The translations under genes and the position numbers were made by a program. From Paraescarpia echinospica (Eukaryota; Annelida; Polychaeta; Sabellida; Siboglinidae), in contig CM034544.1 of assembly GCA_020002185.1 (NCBI GenBank), positions 434,001 through 498,000 of the forward strand: 64,000 bases of DNA. Direction: 5' to 3'. The notes under the pieces were generated by a model. That model was not told the origin of the DNA, made no database searches, and saw only the letters and a program-made list of their open reading frames with translations. Position 1 is the first letter of the stretch, and every line of letters begins with the position of its first letter. This document shows positions 1 through 12,150 of the stretch, in pieces.

Positions 1-260
1 AGGGAGGGAGTGATACTGGGATGATGGAGGAGTGAGTGAGGGACAGAGAGAGGGAGGGAGTGAGACTGGGATGATGGAGGAGTGAGGGAGGGACGGAGAG
101 AGGTAGGTAGTGAGGCTGGGATGATGGAGGAGTGAGGGAGGGACAGAGAGAGGGAGAGAGTGAGACTGGGATGATGGGGGAGTGAGGGAGAGACATAGAG
201 GAGGGAGTGATATTGTGATGATCGTGGAGTGAGGGAGGGATGGAAAGAGGGACGGAGTAT
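1..260. repeat. 50-bp purine-rich minisatellite, about 5 copies
   Basis: The block GGGATGATGG recurs at 18, 68, 118 and 168, a strict 50-bp period, with a decayed fifth copy near 216. The units are G/A-rich on the + strand. The array may continue past the left edge of the window. Confidence 0.9.
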
Positions 261-813
261 TGCATTATGTTTATTTTATAAAATAATAACTACCAGTAAA
301 GTATTTTGTGGATTTCTTTATTAACACAGCCATTGTAGATCATGTTTTAATAGATGTTCACCACCATCAACAGTTATGGATATGTCACTATCTCAGATCA
401 AATATCGTATTATCCTTGTATTGCAGTTATAGATCGTGCTTCAATACATCGCAAACCTCCCCAGCAACAACAAGTGAATATGGTTTTCTGTATTGATTCC
501 CAAGCAAAAATATACTTCATATCGACAATCACCAAAAAACACATTGATATCATTGACATGCGTAGCAGCAGTGTAAAGTTATTATATGATATACATTTGT
601 ACATTTACATGCTGTGTCTACCGTTTCACCAGGCTCTAAACAGATTTCGAGTTCCGTCATTCTTTACAGACGTCCTCAATATGTACTCATCATATGAAGT
701 TTTATGAACCCATTTATTTTGCCCCCCCCCCGGGAACCCAATTTGACGACGTTTCATGAGAAATGACCATAACTATATTATTATTCTTGCAGTGAGTACA
801 CATTATGTTGTAG
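261..813. other. Non-coding stretch upstream of the first visible exon
   Basis: AT-rich sequence without a recognisable gene, ending in the polypyrimidine tract and AG (812-813) that precede the exon at 814. Short open frames here look like chance. A run of C sits near 723-731. Confidence 0.5.
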
Positions 814-936
814 ATCGAGACAACAGCTGTAGAGGTCAACGACAAAGCGTTCCTTGTGCAGGAACGTATGATCTGGAAGAAGCACATCACTGATCTAGCA
901 AAGGATGCAGGTGACAAGGCAGACAGTGTGCTGAAG
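814..936 (+). CDS. NLR gene, exon A (N-terminal region, partial gene)
   Basis: A 123-bp, 41-codon open exon with phase 0 at both ends. It starts after an AG at 812-813 and ends at GTACGG (937). The earlier AG near 792 is excluded because in-frame TGA and TAG would follow it. The peptide starts IETTAVEVNDKAF and ends AGDKADSVLK. It is charged and helical, in the style of the linker or coiled-coil part of invertebrate NLRs. No catalytic motif is visible. The next exon (4245) also starts in phase 0, so the two join cleanly. The gene start must lie left of the window. The assignment to the NLR gene is inferred from strand, phase and composition. Confidence 0.6.
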
Positions 937-2549
937 GTACGGATTATTATTATATTATTATATATATGAGTTGTCACTATGTTCGTTCTCCATTTATTCC
1001 ATATCTTTTTCCTTCTTTGCTGAATCTGTGACATAAACAGCAGCTGGTCCACTTTTTTGATAATTTTATTGGTCACGACTCATTCGCATGGCGGTAGCTA
1101 ATCCAAACACACACATGTTAATGACGTTTTTCTTGCATCTATTAACTCGGCGTAGCTAATCAAAGTCTGATGGACAGTCCCGAATATTCATGAGCATGCC
1201 TTATACGGATCGTGAATTCGGAGCCAAACTGGAAACTATGTGTATGCAAAGTTATTTTATCAATGTATTGTCAGGGTCATTAGTGATTAAAAACATAATT
1301 CTAATGAAATAAAGGCTTATAATTACATGAAATAATCATATTAAGAGAATTAACGAATAATTGTTTACATTACAAAGATGTTAACATTCTCAAAGAATTG
1401 CTTTAAGCAAATACATTGTTGATATCAAGTAGTGTGTAGTATCTGAGTTATCTCTGGATCCTGTTACATTGTGTTCTTGCTTTTCCTAAAACGTTAACTA
1501 CCGAATACATGAACATGATATAATGGGATTTAATAAAAAGGAAAACTACATTTGTGTACGCAACTGTATGTACAGAGCATACTCTGGTAAATCTAACAAT
1601 TTGTATACCATACTGCATTCTTCATTTATTGGTTAATTTGGCTTCTGCCTATGGAAACAATGTCAGTGCCAATTAAGTGACTTGTTTGTCCCTACTATGT
1701 TTCACCTGGTGGACCTACCTCTACAACTGAGCTCAACTTTATTAGATAAACAAGTGGTCAGGTGCCCAATTAATGGGTACAATTGGAAAATCTGACAATC
1801 ATTCATTCAGAATTTTACATTCTTAGTTTCATTTAGATACACCTTCTGCAACAACAACTGCATTTGATGATATTCTGGCATCCTTTGATATGAAACGACA
1901 TGTTACCTTTTCGACACATATACATGGCCATTGGTTTGACCACTTGATAACCAGTTCAACTCAATATCCAGACACCTAGTGTGTTGTATGGGTTATCAGA
2001 CAACCCACTGGCATTGCTAATGTTATCGTTTCTATAACTGCAATAGCATCAAAACACAATGTGTCTTAAAGAGCCATTTACAGAAAGTCCTTTATGATCC
2101 GCAGGTCACTGTGTCAGTGCGTTATACTATCTGTTTATATTATGTGATGTCATTCGTGTTGTCTTCATACTTCCATTTTACCTCCGACGCCCTGTTGACA
2201 AGTATTTTCCAATGCATACTATACTATATTCAATTATCACTTGGCCTCTTGGTGTTAGATTGTGTAAGTTTATATTGGATTGCGACGCCTTGTTTTCATT
2301 TTTTATTTCCGTCAAATGTAAACAAATTAGTTATTACATTACCTAATTATAAGTGGATATCGAAATAACCCCCAGGGGTTTCTAGTGAATCTCCTGAGTT
2401 ACTTGTAATATCACTGTAACCGAGTAACCAAAATAAGCTTTCATTCATCATTTATAATTTATTCATTGTTCAACATAACAATAGCCTCATGGTTGTGTAA
2501 GAAACCATGCTTGAGATAGTGACGGCTACAACAAACAGCCAAAGGAGAT
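937..2549. other. Intron 1, left part; no gene seen
   Basis: AT-rich intron sequence after the exon at 814-936. The small frame at 2111-2368 is hydrophobic but has no recognisable domain or codon signature, so I treat it as chance. No mobile-element motif was recognised. Confidence 0.4.
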
Positions 2550-4190
2550 CACCTATGAAACAGTGTATCACATAGGAAACAGTGTATCACATATGAAATA
2601 GTGTATCACATATGAAACAGTGTATCACATATGAAACAGTGTATCACACACATGAATCATTGTATCACACACATGAATCAGTGTATCACATATGAAACAG
2701 TGTATCACATATGAAACAGTGTATCACACATGAAACAGTGTATGACATATGAAACAGTGTATGACATATGAAACAGTGTATCACACATGAAACAGTGTAT
2801 CACATATGAAACAGTGTATCACACATGAAACAGTGTATCACATATGAAACAGTGTATCACATATGAAACAGTGTATCACACACATGAATCATTGTATCAC
2901 ACACATGAATCAGTGTATCACATATGAAACAGTGTATCACATATGAAACAGTGTATCACACATGAAACAGTGTATGACATATGAAACAGTGTATGACATA
3001 TGAAACAGTGTATCACACATGAAACAGTGTATCACATATGAAACAGTGTATCACACATGAAACAGTGTATCACATATGAAACAGCGTATCACATATGAAA
3101 CAGTGTATCACATATGAAACAGTGTATCACACACATGAATCATTGTATCACACACATGAATCAGTGTATCACATATGAAACAGTGTATCACATATGAAAC
3201 AGTGTATCACACATGAAACAGTGTATGACATATGAAACAGTGTATGACATATGAAACAGTGTATCACACATGAAACAGTGTATCACATATGAAACAGTGT
3301 ATCACACATGAAACAGTGTATCACATATGAAACAGCGTATCACATATGAAACAGTGTATCACATATGAAACAGTGTATCACACACATGAATCATTGTATC
3401 ACACACATGAATCAGTGTATCACATATGAAACAGTGTATCACATATGAAACAGTGTATCATACATTAAACAGTGTATCACACACACGAATCAGTGTATCA
3501 CATATGAAACAGTGTATCACATATGAAACAGTGTATCACACATGAAACAGTGTATGACATATGAAACAGTGTATGACATATGAAACAGTGTATCACACAT
3601 GAAACAGTGTATCACATATGAAACAGTGTATCACACATGAAACAGTGTATCACATATGAAACAGCGTATCACATATGAAACAGTGTATCACATATGAAAC
3701 AGTGTATCACACACGAATCAGTGTATCACATATGAAACAGTGTATCACATATGAAACAGTGTATCACATATGAAACAGCGTATCACATATGAAACAGTGT
3801 ATCACATATGAAACAGTGTATCACACACGAATCAGTGTATCACATATGAAACAGTGTATTACATATGAAACAGTGTATCACACACACGAATCAGTGTATC
3901 ACACACACGAATCAGTGTATCACATATGAAACAGTGTATCACACACGAAACAGTGTATCACACACGAAACAGTGTATCACATATGAAACAGTGTATCACA
4001 TGAAACAGTGTATCACATATGAAACAGTGTATCACATATGAAACAGTGTATCACATATGAAATAGTGTATCACATATGAACCAGTGTATCACATAGGAAA
4101 CAGTGTATTACATATGAAACAGTGTATCACATATGAAACAGTGTATCACACATGAAACAGTGTATCTCATATGAAACAGTGTAACATCAT
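2550..4190. repeat. 19-bp satellite with higher-order repeat, intron 1
   Basis: About 80 copies of a 19-bp unit built around CATATGAAACAGTGTATCA. A variant pair containing CATGAATCATTG recurs at 2651, 2883, 3134 and 3385, giving a higher-order period of 232 to 251 bp, about 13 monomers. The array ends 55 bp before the coiled-coil exon. Most units carry CATATG, a palindrome of the E-box form CANNTG. Confidence 0.95.
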
Positions 4191-4244
4191 ATTTTGTAGC
4201 CCTGATGTTTTAAATGTGCAATTCACAAGTAAATGTTCTTTTAG

Positions 4245-4431
4245 GATATCACCAAACTGATAAGCTCCAACATGATTCTGGAGAATCGGCTACAAGACGT
4301 GATCAATGACGTCAAGGAGGTGGAGAAACGTGTTGGTGCAGTGGAAGCAAATGAGAAGCTTCAGGATGAGAAGATCGAGGCAGTGGCAAAGCACCTGGAT
4401 ACAGTAGAGACACAAGGGAAAGACCTTAAAG
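4245..4431 (+). CDS. NLR gene, exon B (coiled coil)
   Basis: A 187-bp exon, phase 0 in and phase 1 out. The acceptor is TTCTTTTAG before 4245 and the donor is GTAGGT at 4432. It encodes 62 residues starting DITKLISSNMILENRLQDV, with regular hydrophobic spacing and many Lys and Glu, a clear coiled coil. Such segments sit between the N-terminal domain and NACHT in NLR and DZIP3-like proteins of marine invertebrates, from general knowledge of the family. The single leftover G joins in phase with the 66-bp exon at 31917. The 27.5-kb intron that follows is very large and made of repeats. Confidence 0.75.
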
Positions 4432-4534
4432 GTAGGTTTATTAATACATTTTCCTTGCCATTGTAGAGTTAATACTAATCAGGCCTTAACAATAAGGTTT
4501 TGTAGCCACTGTCCCAGCAGGCCAGTAAATTTGA

Positions 4535-5805
4535 AAAGTTAATGGCTTCCCAAAAATAACTTCCTGGCCCAACTTTTGTGTTACTATAAAATATACACTG
4601 ATACCGAGGTGCCCTGAGGAATCATTCACAATAAACATGCTTCACAAGAACTCGGCACCGAGGCGTCACTACAGTGTCTGAAATTTGCCTTGATTTTTTT
4701 ATAGGCCCCAATCCACTGGCCCTAATGAATTTGAACAGGCCCTAGAAATATACACACTAGCCCCAAAATATACACAAACATGTCTGCATGCACACCATAA
4801 TAATGTGCAGAATGTATAATTAAGATTTTTTTATTATCAAACTACATATGTACTGTATAATAATAATTAAAATATTGTTGGAAGTTTATACTGATTGTTC
4901 AAAGTGTGATGTCCAAAGTTAACAATTGTATTATTGTTCAAATAAGTACATCAATGCATAAATATGGTATTTTTCAAGTTTAAATAAAGTGTGTGGCCAG
5001 TGTGACAATAGCTGGTCACTAGTGCCCTCTGCGGGCTGGGCTTTGGGCCGGCAGGCCAGGACTCTTATCAATGTTGTGGGCCGGGCTGGGCCTTGGCTAA
5101 AAAATATTAAAGTCTGTGAGCTTGGGCCAGGCCTGGGACAAACATGTACGTGCCGGACTGTGCCTGGGACATAATATTGATTTGATAAAATATAAATTTA
5201 TGATAATAGTCAAGCATGACAGGCCCGTACCATAGCCAGCGAGTGCACATGAATGCCCGTTTTTTTTCTCCAAAATGCTAACTTTCCTCAAATTCCATCT
5301 TTATAAAGTGAACCCCTAATTGTTCACCTTGCAAAAGCAGCTGGATGTTGTTCAAACATTACCCAGCATGGCAGCGCAGTCTGATTGATAAAGTGTTACA
5401 GGGAGTGATCATCAGTGAATGAAGGGGAAGCCTGGCTGTGGGATCTGTCCCTGGTCCCCAGTCCCCACTGTCTTGTGTTAAAAGGGAGTCATTGGAGGAA
5501 CAAAAGACCATTGCATCCATGTAGCCATGCAGCAGGACTTCACACTATCCCACAGTGTCCTGCTATGTAAACTCATGGTATAACAAATACACAAGAAGCC
5601 AATTTTGTATAACCATTTGCTAGACTAGGCCTAAATATCCGTTTGCAGGCCTGGGCTAGGCCTGTCTTGAGATATCCTTGTGGGCCTGGACAGAACCTGG
5701 GCTCTGAATACAACATGCTGGCCAGGCTTGAGCTAAAGTTCTAGGCCCGCGCAGGGCACTACCAGTTATTTGTTGAATTGATGCACATTGCTGTTTTCAT
5801 ACAGA
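4535..5805 (-). mobile_element. Dispersed repeat, copy A (single 83-bp core), split by an insertion
   Basis: Reads as the reverse complement of the sequence around 19600-21200. Matching blocks are GAGGTGCCCTGAGGAATCAT (4607 region) against the complement of 21100-21125, the core at 4708-4800 against one unit of the 83-bp array, and TAAATAAAGTGTGTGGCC (4981 region) against the complement of about 19670-19690. The core is present once here and about 14 times at the other site. The element type is unknown. A 764-bp insertion at 5020-5783 interrupts it, and the homology resumes with CACATTGCTGTTTTCAT at 5784. Confidence 0.75.
5020..5783. mobile_element. GGCC-rich insertion, possible non-autonomous DNA element
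   Basis: Absent from the homologous copy at about 19650, which serves as an empty site. The left end reads TAGTGCCCTCTGCGGGC. Near the right end (5745-5761) the complement reads TAGTGCCCTGCGCGGGC, so the two form imperfect inverted ends, although about 22 bp remain beyond the right one. Blocks of GGGCCGGGCTGGGCC type near both ends recall hAT-like non-autonomous elements, which is an inference. CAC flanks both sides, but no clear 8-bp target duplication is seen. Confidence 0.5.
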
Positions 5806-5809
5806 TTAT

Positions 5810-6311
5810 TATTGGTTCGTTCGCCAGGTGGCATCCCCAAACCATTCCCTTTGCCAACGTAGTATTGCGTTTCAGTCTCTTTAGCTACCAGTTAAATTTG
5901 GATTTAAGCCGTATTGCTTTGTAAATAGAAAACAAAAAGCATGCCTAACTCTGATCTAAAGCCAAGTCAGCTTCTAACCACTGTAACAATTATTTTTGAA
6001 AGATAGAACGGGACTTGAAAAATGGCATCATGTCTTGAAAACCTCAGGCAGTCCTCGACATTAATATTGGCCTGGCGTCTTTTTTGAAGCTGGCGGGCAA
6101 GTTCGGGCCACCAGTTTTCATATGTTACTGGCCCAATGGGCTTCTAGTTTCCAGTTCGTGCATGCCGCCGAGACAAAACGTCGGCCATGACTAGCGTACA
6201 TCAGGGATCTGATGCACAGTTCGTCAGAACTCTTAGATCAGACTCAGTTATATCAAACTGTAAATGTAAATTTGGTACCAATTCTTATCACAAATTTGTC
6301 AAAAGTCCGGA
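5810..6311. other. Intron sequence ahead of the LINE
   Basis: No gene recognised. The 5' untranslated part of the LINE that follows may begin within this stretch, but I see no target-site duplication that would fix its 5' end. Confidence 0.35.
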
Positions 6312-9300
6312 GTGTTTGCGTTTGGCCTCTGTGTTGTTTATCGTTTTTCGTCAGTTTTAACTGAAGGACTTCATATATGTTCGTCAAGAAGTAATATGAA
6401 GATGTTGTGCGGCAGAACAACCAAAGTTTTGGCAGTTTTATGGACCATTTTACTCGTTGTGTGTGTGAGTGGTGAACCGATTTGGCAAGATGGCAGATTC
6501 AAGACTTATACACGTGACGCGCTGTTGGCCTTGCGACCCAGTGTCACTGACAATCTTTCTGGTCCACTCCTGGATTTAAATGACTTTACAGTGCTCTCGG
6601 ACACTAACAATAGAAACCACCCGCGATGCAAGCGGGGCAAGAAAGGCGGCGTTCGCCAGAGACTGAAGGAAAAGAAGGTACGCACCCTCCCCCTGCCCTC
6701 TATCATGTTAGCTAATGTCCGATCGTTACGTTGGAAAATTGACGAACTTCAGGCCAATGTTGCGTTACAGTGGGCCTATAAAGAAGCTTGTTTGATATGC
6801 CTGACTGAAACCTGGTTAGATCAAACATTACCGGACAGTGAACTTTACGTTGACGGCTTTGGTACCCCAGTGAGATTGGACCGGGACAAAAAGCTGAGTG
6901 GCAAATCACAGGGTGGGGGGATCTGTGTGTACATTAACCAGCGCTGGTGTAAGTCTGTCATCGTGAGGGAAGAACTGTGTACCCCGGACGTGGAGCTATT
7001 GTCGGTGTCGCTGCGTCCGACCTATTTACCCAGAGAGTTCGGACAGCTATTTTTACCTCTGGTCTATGTGCCACCGTCAGCTAATGTTGCACGCGCAGCT
7101 GATGCAATCACTAGCTGTGTGCACCGGCGTGAGACAATGTCACCAGACTCGCCTAACATAATACTCGGAGATTTCAATAGCTGCCGACTAGACAAAACAT
7201 TGCCTGTTTACCAGCAGTACGTGACGTGTCAGACACGCAGTAGTAACACCCTGGATCTCTGTTATGGCAACATTAAGGACGCGTACAAGTCCGTGAAGAA
7301 GATGGCACTCGGCACAGCTGATCACAATGTGGTACATTTGATCCCGGCATATAAAACTAAACTGCAGAGACAGAAAGCAGTGCAGAAAACTGTAAAAACG
7401 TGGGACTTGAACTCGGTCGACGCCCTCAGGGGGTGTTTTGACTGTACTTTGTGGGATGTTTTTATTGAATCCAGTTCTTCGCTTGAAGAAGCAGTTGATG
7501 TTGTCACAGACTATATCAAGTTTTGTGAAGAGATGATTATACCCACAAAAACTGTGAAAATCTTCTCAAATAACAAACCGTGGATGAGTAAAGAACTGAA
7601 AAACATAATCAACGAGAAGAAGAGAGCTTTCATGTCTAACAACCGCACTGAAGCAAAAAGGATCCAGTGTACTCTAAAAAAGCAGATCAGGGAGGCTAAA
7701 CTAGAATACAAGGACAGAATTGAACGCCTGTTCCAACACGGCAATATGCGCAGGGCATGGCAGGGACTAAAAACTCTGTCTGGTGTTGAGTCCGGCAAAT
7801 GTGTCATACAAACCTCAGAGTCAACGGAAGAGAGTCTCAAGTTCGCTGAGGACTTGAATTCCTTCTTTGGGCGTTTTGACCGGTATGACTTCTCACGTGA
7901 GCGTCAGGAGGCGGTGGATGATATTGAGTCTCAGTTCACTGAGGATGATACCCCAGAAACAACTCCTGATGACGTCAGTAAGATCTTCAAGCACGTTAAT
8001 CCTCACAAGGCAACTGGGCCTGACAACGTCAGTGGTCGGGTCCTCAAGGAGTGCCATGCTCAGCTGGGTGCAGTGTTCAGCATCCTTTTCAACTGGTCTC
8101 TGAAGCAGCATCGCATCCCCCAGGCCTGGAAATCGTCAGTTATATGTCCTGTCCCCAAGAAACCTGTGCCATCTGTTCTCAACGACTACCGCCCAGTGGC
8201 GCTTACCTCAATCGTCATGAAGTGCTTTGAGCGACTCGTACTTCGTCCCCTCCTGGAGCATGTTGGGGATCAACTGGATCCCCTCCAATTTGCGTATAAA
8301 CACAATCGAGGTGGGATGATGCAGTCCTCACTCTATGTCATAATGTGTACACACACCTGGAAAAGCCCAAGTCGTTTGCCAGGATAGTCTTTATTGACTT
8401 TTCGTCGGCTTTCAACACCATCCAGCCACACATCATGATGAGTAAACTTGTCAATATGCATGTGAACCCACACATCATCTTGTGGGTAAACCAGTTTCTT
8501 ACTGAGCGTACGCAAGTAGTGCGCTATAATGGTGCTGTTTCGAGCTCACTCTTCACTTTCACTGGTGCCCCCCAGGGCTCTGTGATCTCCCCTGTTCTGT
8601 TCACACTTTACACAGACGACTGTCGTAGCAGCCAGGAGAGCGTCAATTTCATTAAATACAGCGATGACACAGCTATCGTCGACCTATCCGGCTCTGATCA
8701 AGTGTGTGCGTGCGCTGTAGCTGATTTCACATTGTGGTGCGACAATCATTTCCTAGACCTGAACGTTCGTAAAACTGAAGAACTCATAATAGATTTTAGG
8801 AAAAATCCTACTTCTCCCAAGAGACTATTCATTAACCGAGAGTGTGTAAGGAGAGTAGATGAATACAAGTATCTCGGCACTATCATAGATGCAAAGCTCA
8901 CATTTGGTGAAAATACAGCGATAATTAACAGAAAGTGCCAGCAAAAGCTGTATTTCTTACGCAAGCTCAGGTCACTCAGTGTCAGCACACATGTTATTCA
9001 AACCTTCTACAGGTGCTACATTGAAAGCTCTATTACATTTGGGTTTCTTGTGTGGTACGGCGGCCTGAGTATCGTGCATCGCAACACTCTGGCACGAACA
9101 GTCAGGGTTAGTGGCAAGGTGGTGGGAAAAAAGCAGACCAGTCTAGAGGATTTATACAGGCAACGGGCAGAGAGAAAGGGAAGGAATGTCTCCTCAGACC
9201 CCGAACATCCCCTGTTTCCATGCTATAAACTACTTCCTTCTGGCCGTCGCTTTCAACTCCCTCACTGCAAACTGAACCGCACTCGAAACTCTTTTGTCCC

Positions 9301-9328
9301 CTCGTCAATAAGACTAATGAATGAGTAA
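6312..9328 (+). pseudogene. LINE endonuclease-reverse transcriptase, one frameshift
   Basis: The first frame (6312-8387) has the apurinic endonuclease: ANVRSLR, TETWLDQ, GDFNS, and TADHN where most relatives have SDH. The reverse transcriptase then begins with NDYRPVALTSIVMKCFERL. The frame shifts once at about 8311-8315, just before DDAVLTL. The second frame carries FIDFSSAFNTI, GAPQGSVISP, the catalytic YSDD (usually F/Y-A-DD) and KYLGTIID, ending at 9328. Enzymatically this would nick target DNA and prime cDNA synthesis from its own RNA. An ATG at about 6396 would give a hydrophobic, signal-peptide-like start (LAVLWTILLVVCVSG). No other stop was noticed, so this copy is only lightly damaged. 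Confidence 0.85.
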
Positions 9329-9645
9329 CTAACCTTCGTTCCCCTCCATCTCTGCCAGTCTGACACTGAGTGAGCCTGAGATGATTTGTGAGATGATTTA
9401 ACTTTAACTTAACTTTTTAAAAACTGTTGTAACTTATTTAACTTATTTAACTTATTTAACATATTTAATTAATTAATTAATTTATTTAACCGATATAACT
9501 GTTATTACTTTTAGTCTTTTTATTTTTACATTGTGTATATTGCATGTACATTTGTTTTATATGTCTTAATATGCTGCTACACTCCACATGAATTTCCCTC
9601 ACAAGGGACAATAAAGTATTGTGATTGATTGAAATAGTGATTGAT
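6312..9645 (+). mobile_element. L2/Rex1-like LINE retrotransposon, nearly complete
   Basis: Contains one endonuclease plus reverse transcriptase reading frame and a 3' untranslated tail. The tail carries CTCACAAGGGACAATAAAG followed by short TGATTGATTGA repeats (about 9600-9645), the type of 3' end found on L2/Rex1/CR1 elements. The 5' end is undefined. It is the best preserved retroelement in the window and therefore probably the youngest. Confidence 0.85.
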
Positions 9646-9659
9646 ACAACGATATCGAA

Positions 9660-12150
9660 TGCTAAATCTCAGTTTTTTTAACTACCGGCTGCGCAGCTGC
9701 AGGTTTTCAAATCAAAATGAGACGCCATTTTGGACATCGTTTTTACGGTGGTTGGAAAGCTTTCTCGGATCTAGATCTGTGTTATGTAAGAATTTAACAA
9801 GATTGCCGTCCAGGGCTATAAGCTCCAGACGGCATGCGGACAAGGAAGCCTTTGGCCCATTGAGAATCCAACAATTTTCCACCTACATATAACCCGCCCT
9901 CGCCAGATAACTGTCAATTTTATTTTTGAACATATTCACATGGCTAGCATTAATACAGTCATCAGATAATTTGTTCCTGTCATTTACTGTCCTCTGAGAG
10001 AATGAGTACTTTCTCATACCCAACCTACACTGTTCCTTAACTAATGCTGCATTATGCCCTCTGGTTATACTGCCTTCTTTCAGTTTGAAGAAACTATTTC
10101 TATCAATATCTTCATAACCATTCAATATCTTAAAAACTTCTATTTGGTCTCCTCTTAGTCTCCTAGTCTCTAGTGGTTTCAACCCACATTCTAATAGGCG
10201 TCTTTCATAACCAAGATCTTTCAGTTCAGGAATCAGTTTAGTTGCTCTTCGTTGCACTCTTACTAGCTTATCTATGTCCTTCTTACGATATGGCCTCCAT
10301 GCTTGTATACAATATTCCAAATGTGGCCTAACTATTGCTTTGTACAGTGGTACAGTTAGCTGTTTCTCCTTATATGTGATATTTCTCCTAATTAGCCCTA
10401 GTATTTGGTTACCCTTTGAAGCAGCAATTCCACATTGCTCTGAAACTTTCATGTCAGCACCAACTGTTACTCCTAAGTCGTTTTCTTTTACAGTTTTACC
10501 TAATATAATATCCCCCATTATGTATTCTGTGTTCACCTTTCCATGTCCTATGTGGATGCAATTACACTTCCCAAAATTGAATAACATTTGCCATTTTTCA
10601 GACCATTTGACCAATTTGGCTAGATCATCCTGTAAAGTGTGCTTATCTGCCTCTGTTTTAACTGTTCTGAACACTTTTGTATCGTCTGTGAATTTCAGTA
10701 CTTTGCTTGATACATCATCATCCAAATAATGTATATATATCAAGAATAATATAGGTCCCAACACCGACCCCTGTGGCACTCCACTCAAAACTGATGTGGC
10801 ACTTTATCAAATGCTTTCTGAAAATTAAGTAGACAACATCCACTGGTGACTCATCGTCTACCCACTTTGTAATTTCTTCTAAATAACATAAGAGATTGGT
10901 TAGACAAAGCGTAGCTGTTAGGAACCCATGTTGAGATTCATTTATTAATTTGTATTTTACAAGGAATTCCACCATGTGGTCTCTAATAAGCGTTTCTAAT
11001 AATTTGCATAAAACTGATGCTAAGCTCACTGGTCTGTAATTCTCTGTCTTGCTCCTCGATCCCTTTTTAAATAATGGCGTACCATTTGCTTCTTTCCATT
11101 CTAGTGGAATGATTCCCTCTTTAAGTGACAAGTTAAAGAATATAGCAAGTGGTGTACTCATTTGGTCAACAATTTCCTTAAGCAGTTTTGGTGGTATCCC
11201 GTCAACTCCAGGTGATTTGTTTTCTTTCATCTTAATTTTCTTAAATATCATTTCAGGAATAACAAACAACTGCCCTAATTGATTTGATTCACCCCCTCAA
11301 ATTTAATAACTGCTAATGGCAGTGAACTTATATCTTCTGTGGTAAACACTGAGCTGAAATACTCGTTCAGGGCCTCTGTTATTTGAAATCCATCAGATAT
11401 TACGTTTCCTGCACTGTTTTCTAGTGGTCCCACATGATCTCGAACCTTCTGTTTACTCCTTACATCAGCATAGAAACTCTTGCTATCATTTTTTTATATC
11501 ATTCACTAATTTTTTGTTCAAAAGTTCGTTTGAATTTTGTAATTTCGGTTGTAGCTAGGTTAAGGGCCACTTTGTAGTTGTTATAGTCTTCTATATTTCA
11601 AGTGTTTCTGTAAACTCTCCACATAATTTGTTTGTAGGCAATCTTTCGTACAGCTTCTTTTGATAGGTGTTTCTTCCTTGATCGTTTCCTTTGCTTTTTA
11701 GGGGAACAAATATTTCAATAATGCCTTCAATCTCATATTTTAAAATGGTCCAACATTCTGTTGGTGCCTTATCCTTCATTAAGTTAGTCCAATCTATGTG
11801 TGGTAAATATGTTCTCATCTATTTATATTTGCCTTTGTTAAAGTTTCTCCTCCATCGCTTTTTACCATTATTCCCTGACTGTACTTTTATACTAAAATGG
11901 ATCTGGTTATGAACACTAGATCCCAAAGGTTCATGTATTTTAACTTTATCATCTCATTCGTTTTGAGAAGAGAACACAAAACCGAAAACATTCCCACCTC
12001 TGGTTGGTTCCAAAACAGTTGGGTAAGGAAACAGTCCTGTATTAGAAGTAGAAACTGTTGGCCATCACCTCCAGCACTCTCTAGTGATTTCCACTGAATA
12101 TGTCCATGATTAAAATCGTTGTTTTCATTTTGGGTGGAGGGCAACATTTA
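9660..12150 (-). mobile_element. CR1-like LINE, 5'-truncated and internally deleted
   Basis: Read on the minus strand, the element opens at about 12150 inside the endonuclease (DFNHGHIQW). It continues through the linker (HIDWTNLMKDKAP, about 11800) and into the reverse transcriptase (SPGVDGIPPKLLKE, ENYRPVSLASVLCKLLETL). After KHLIKCH (about 10800) the palm segment is missing and the frame resumes at SGVPQGSVLGP with KFTDDTK, an altered ADD motif. It then runs to the C-terminus at 9883. The tail to about 9660 matches the 3' tail of the + strand CR1 copy at 38100-38200. 5' truncation is normal for LINEs; the internal deletion makes this copy dead. Confidence 0.85.

Noticed and set aside
714..1076. 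A 120-codon minus frame over the first exon
   Set aside because: It overlaps the + strand NLR exon, has low-complexity Ile/Asn runs and no recognisable domain.
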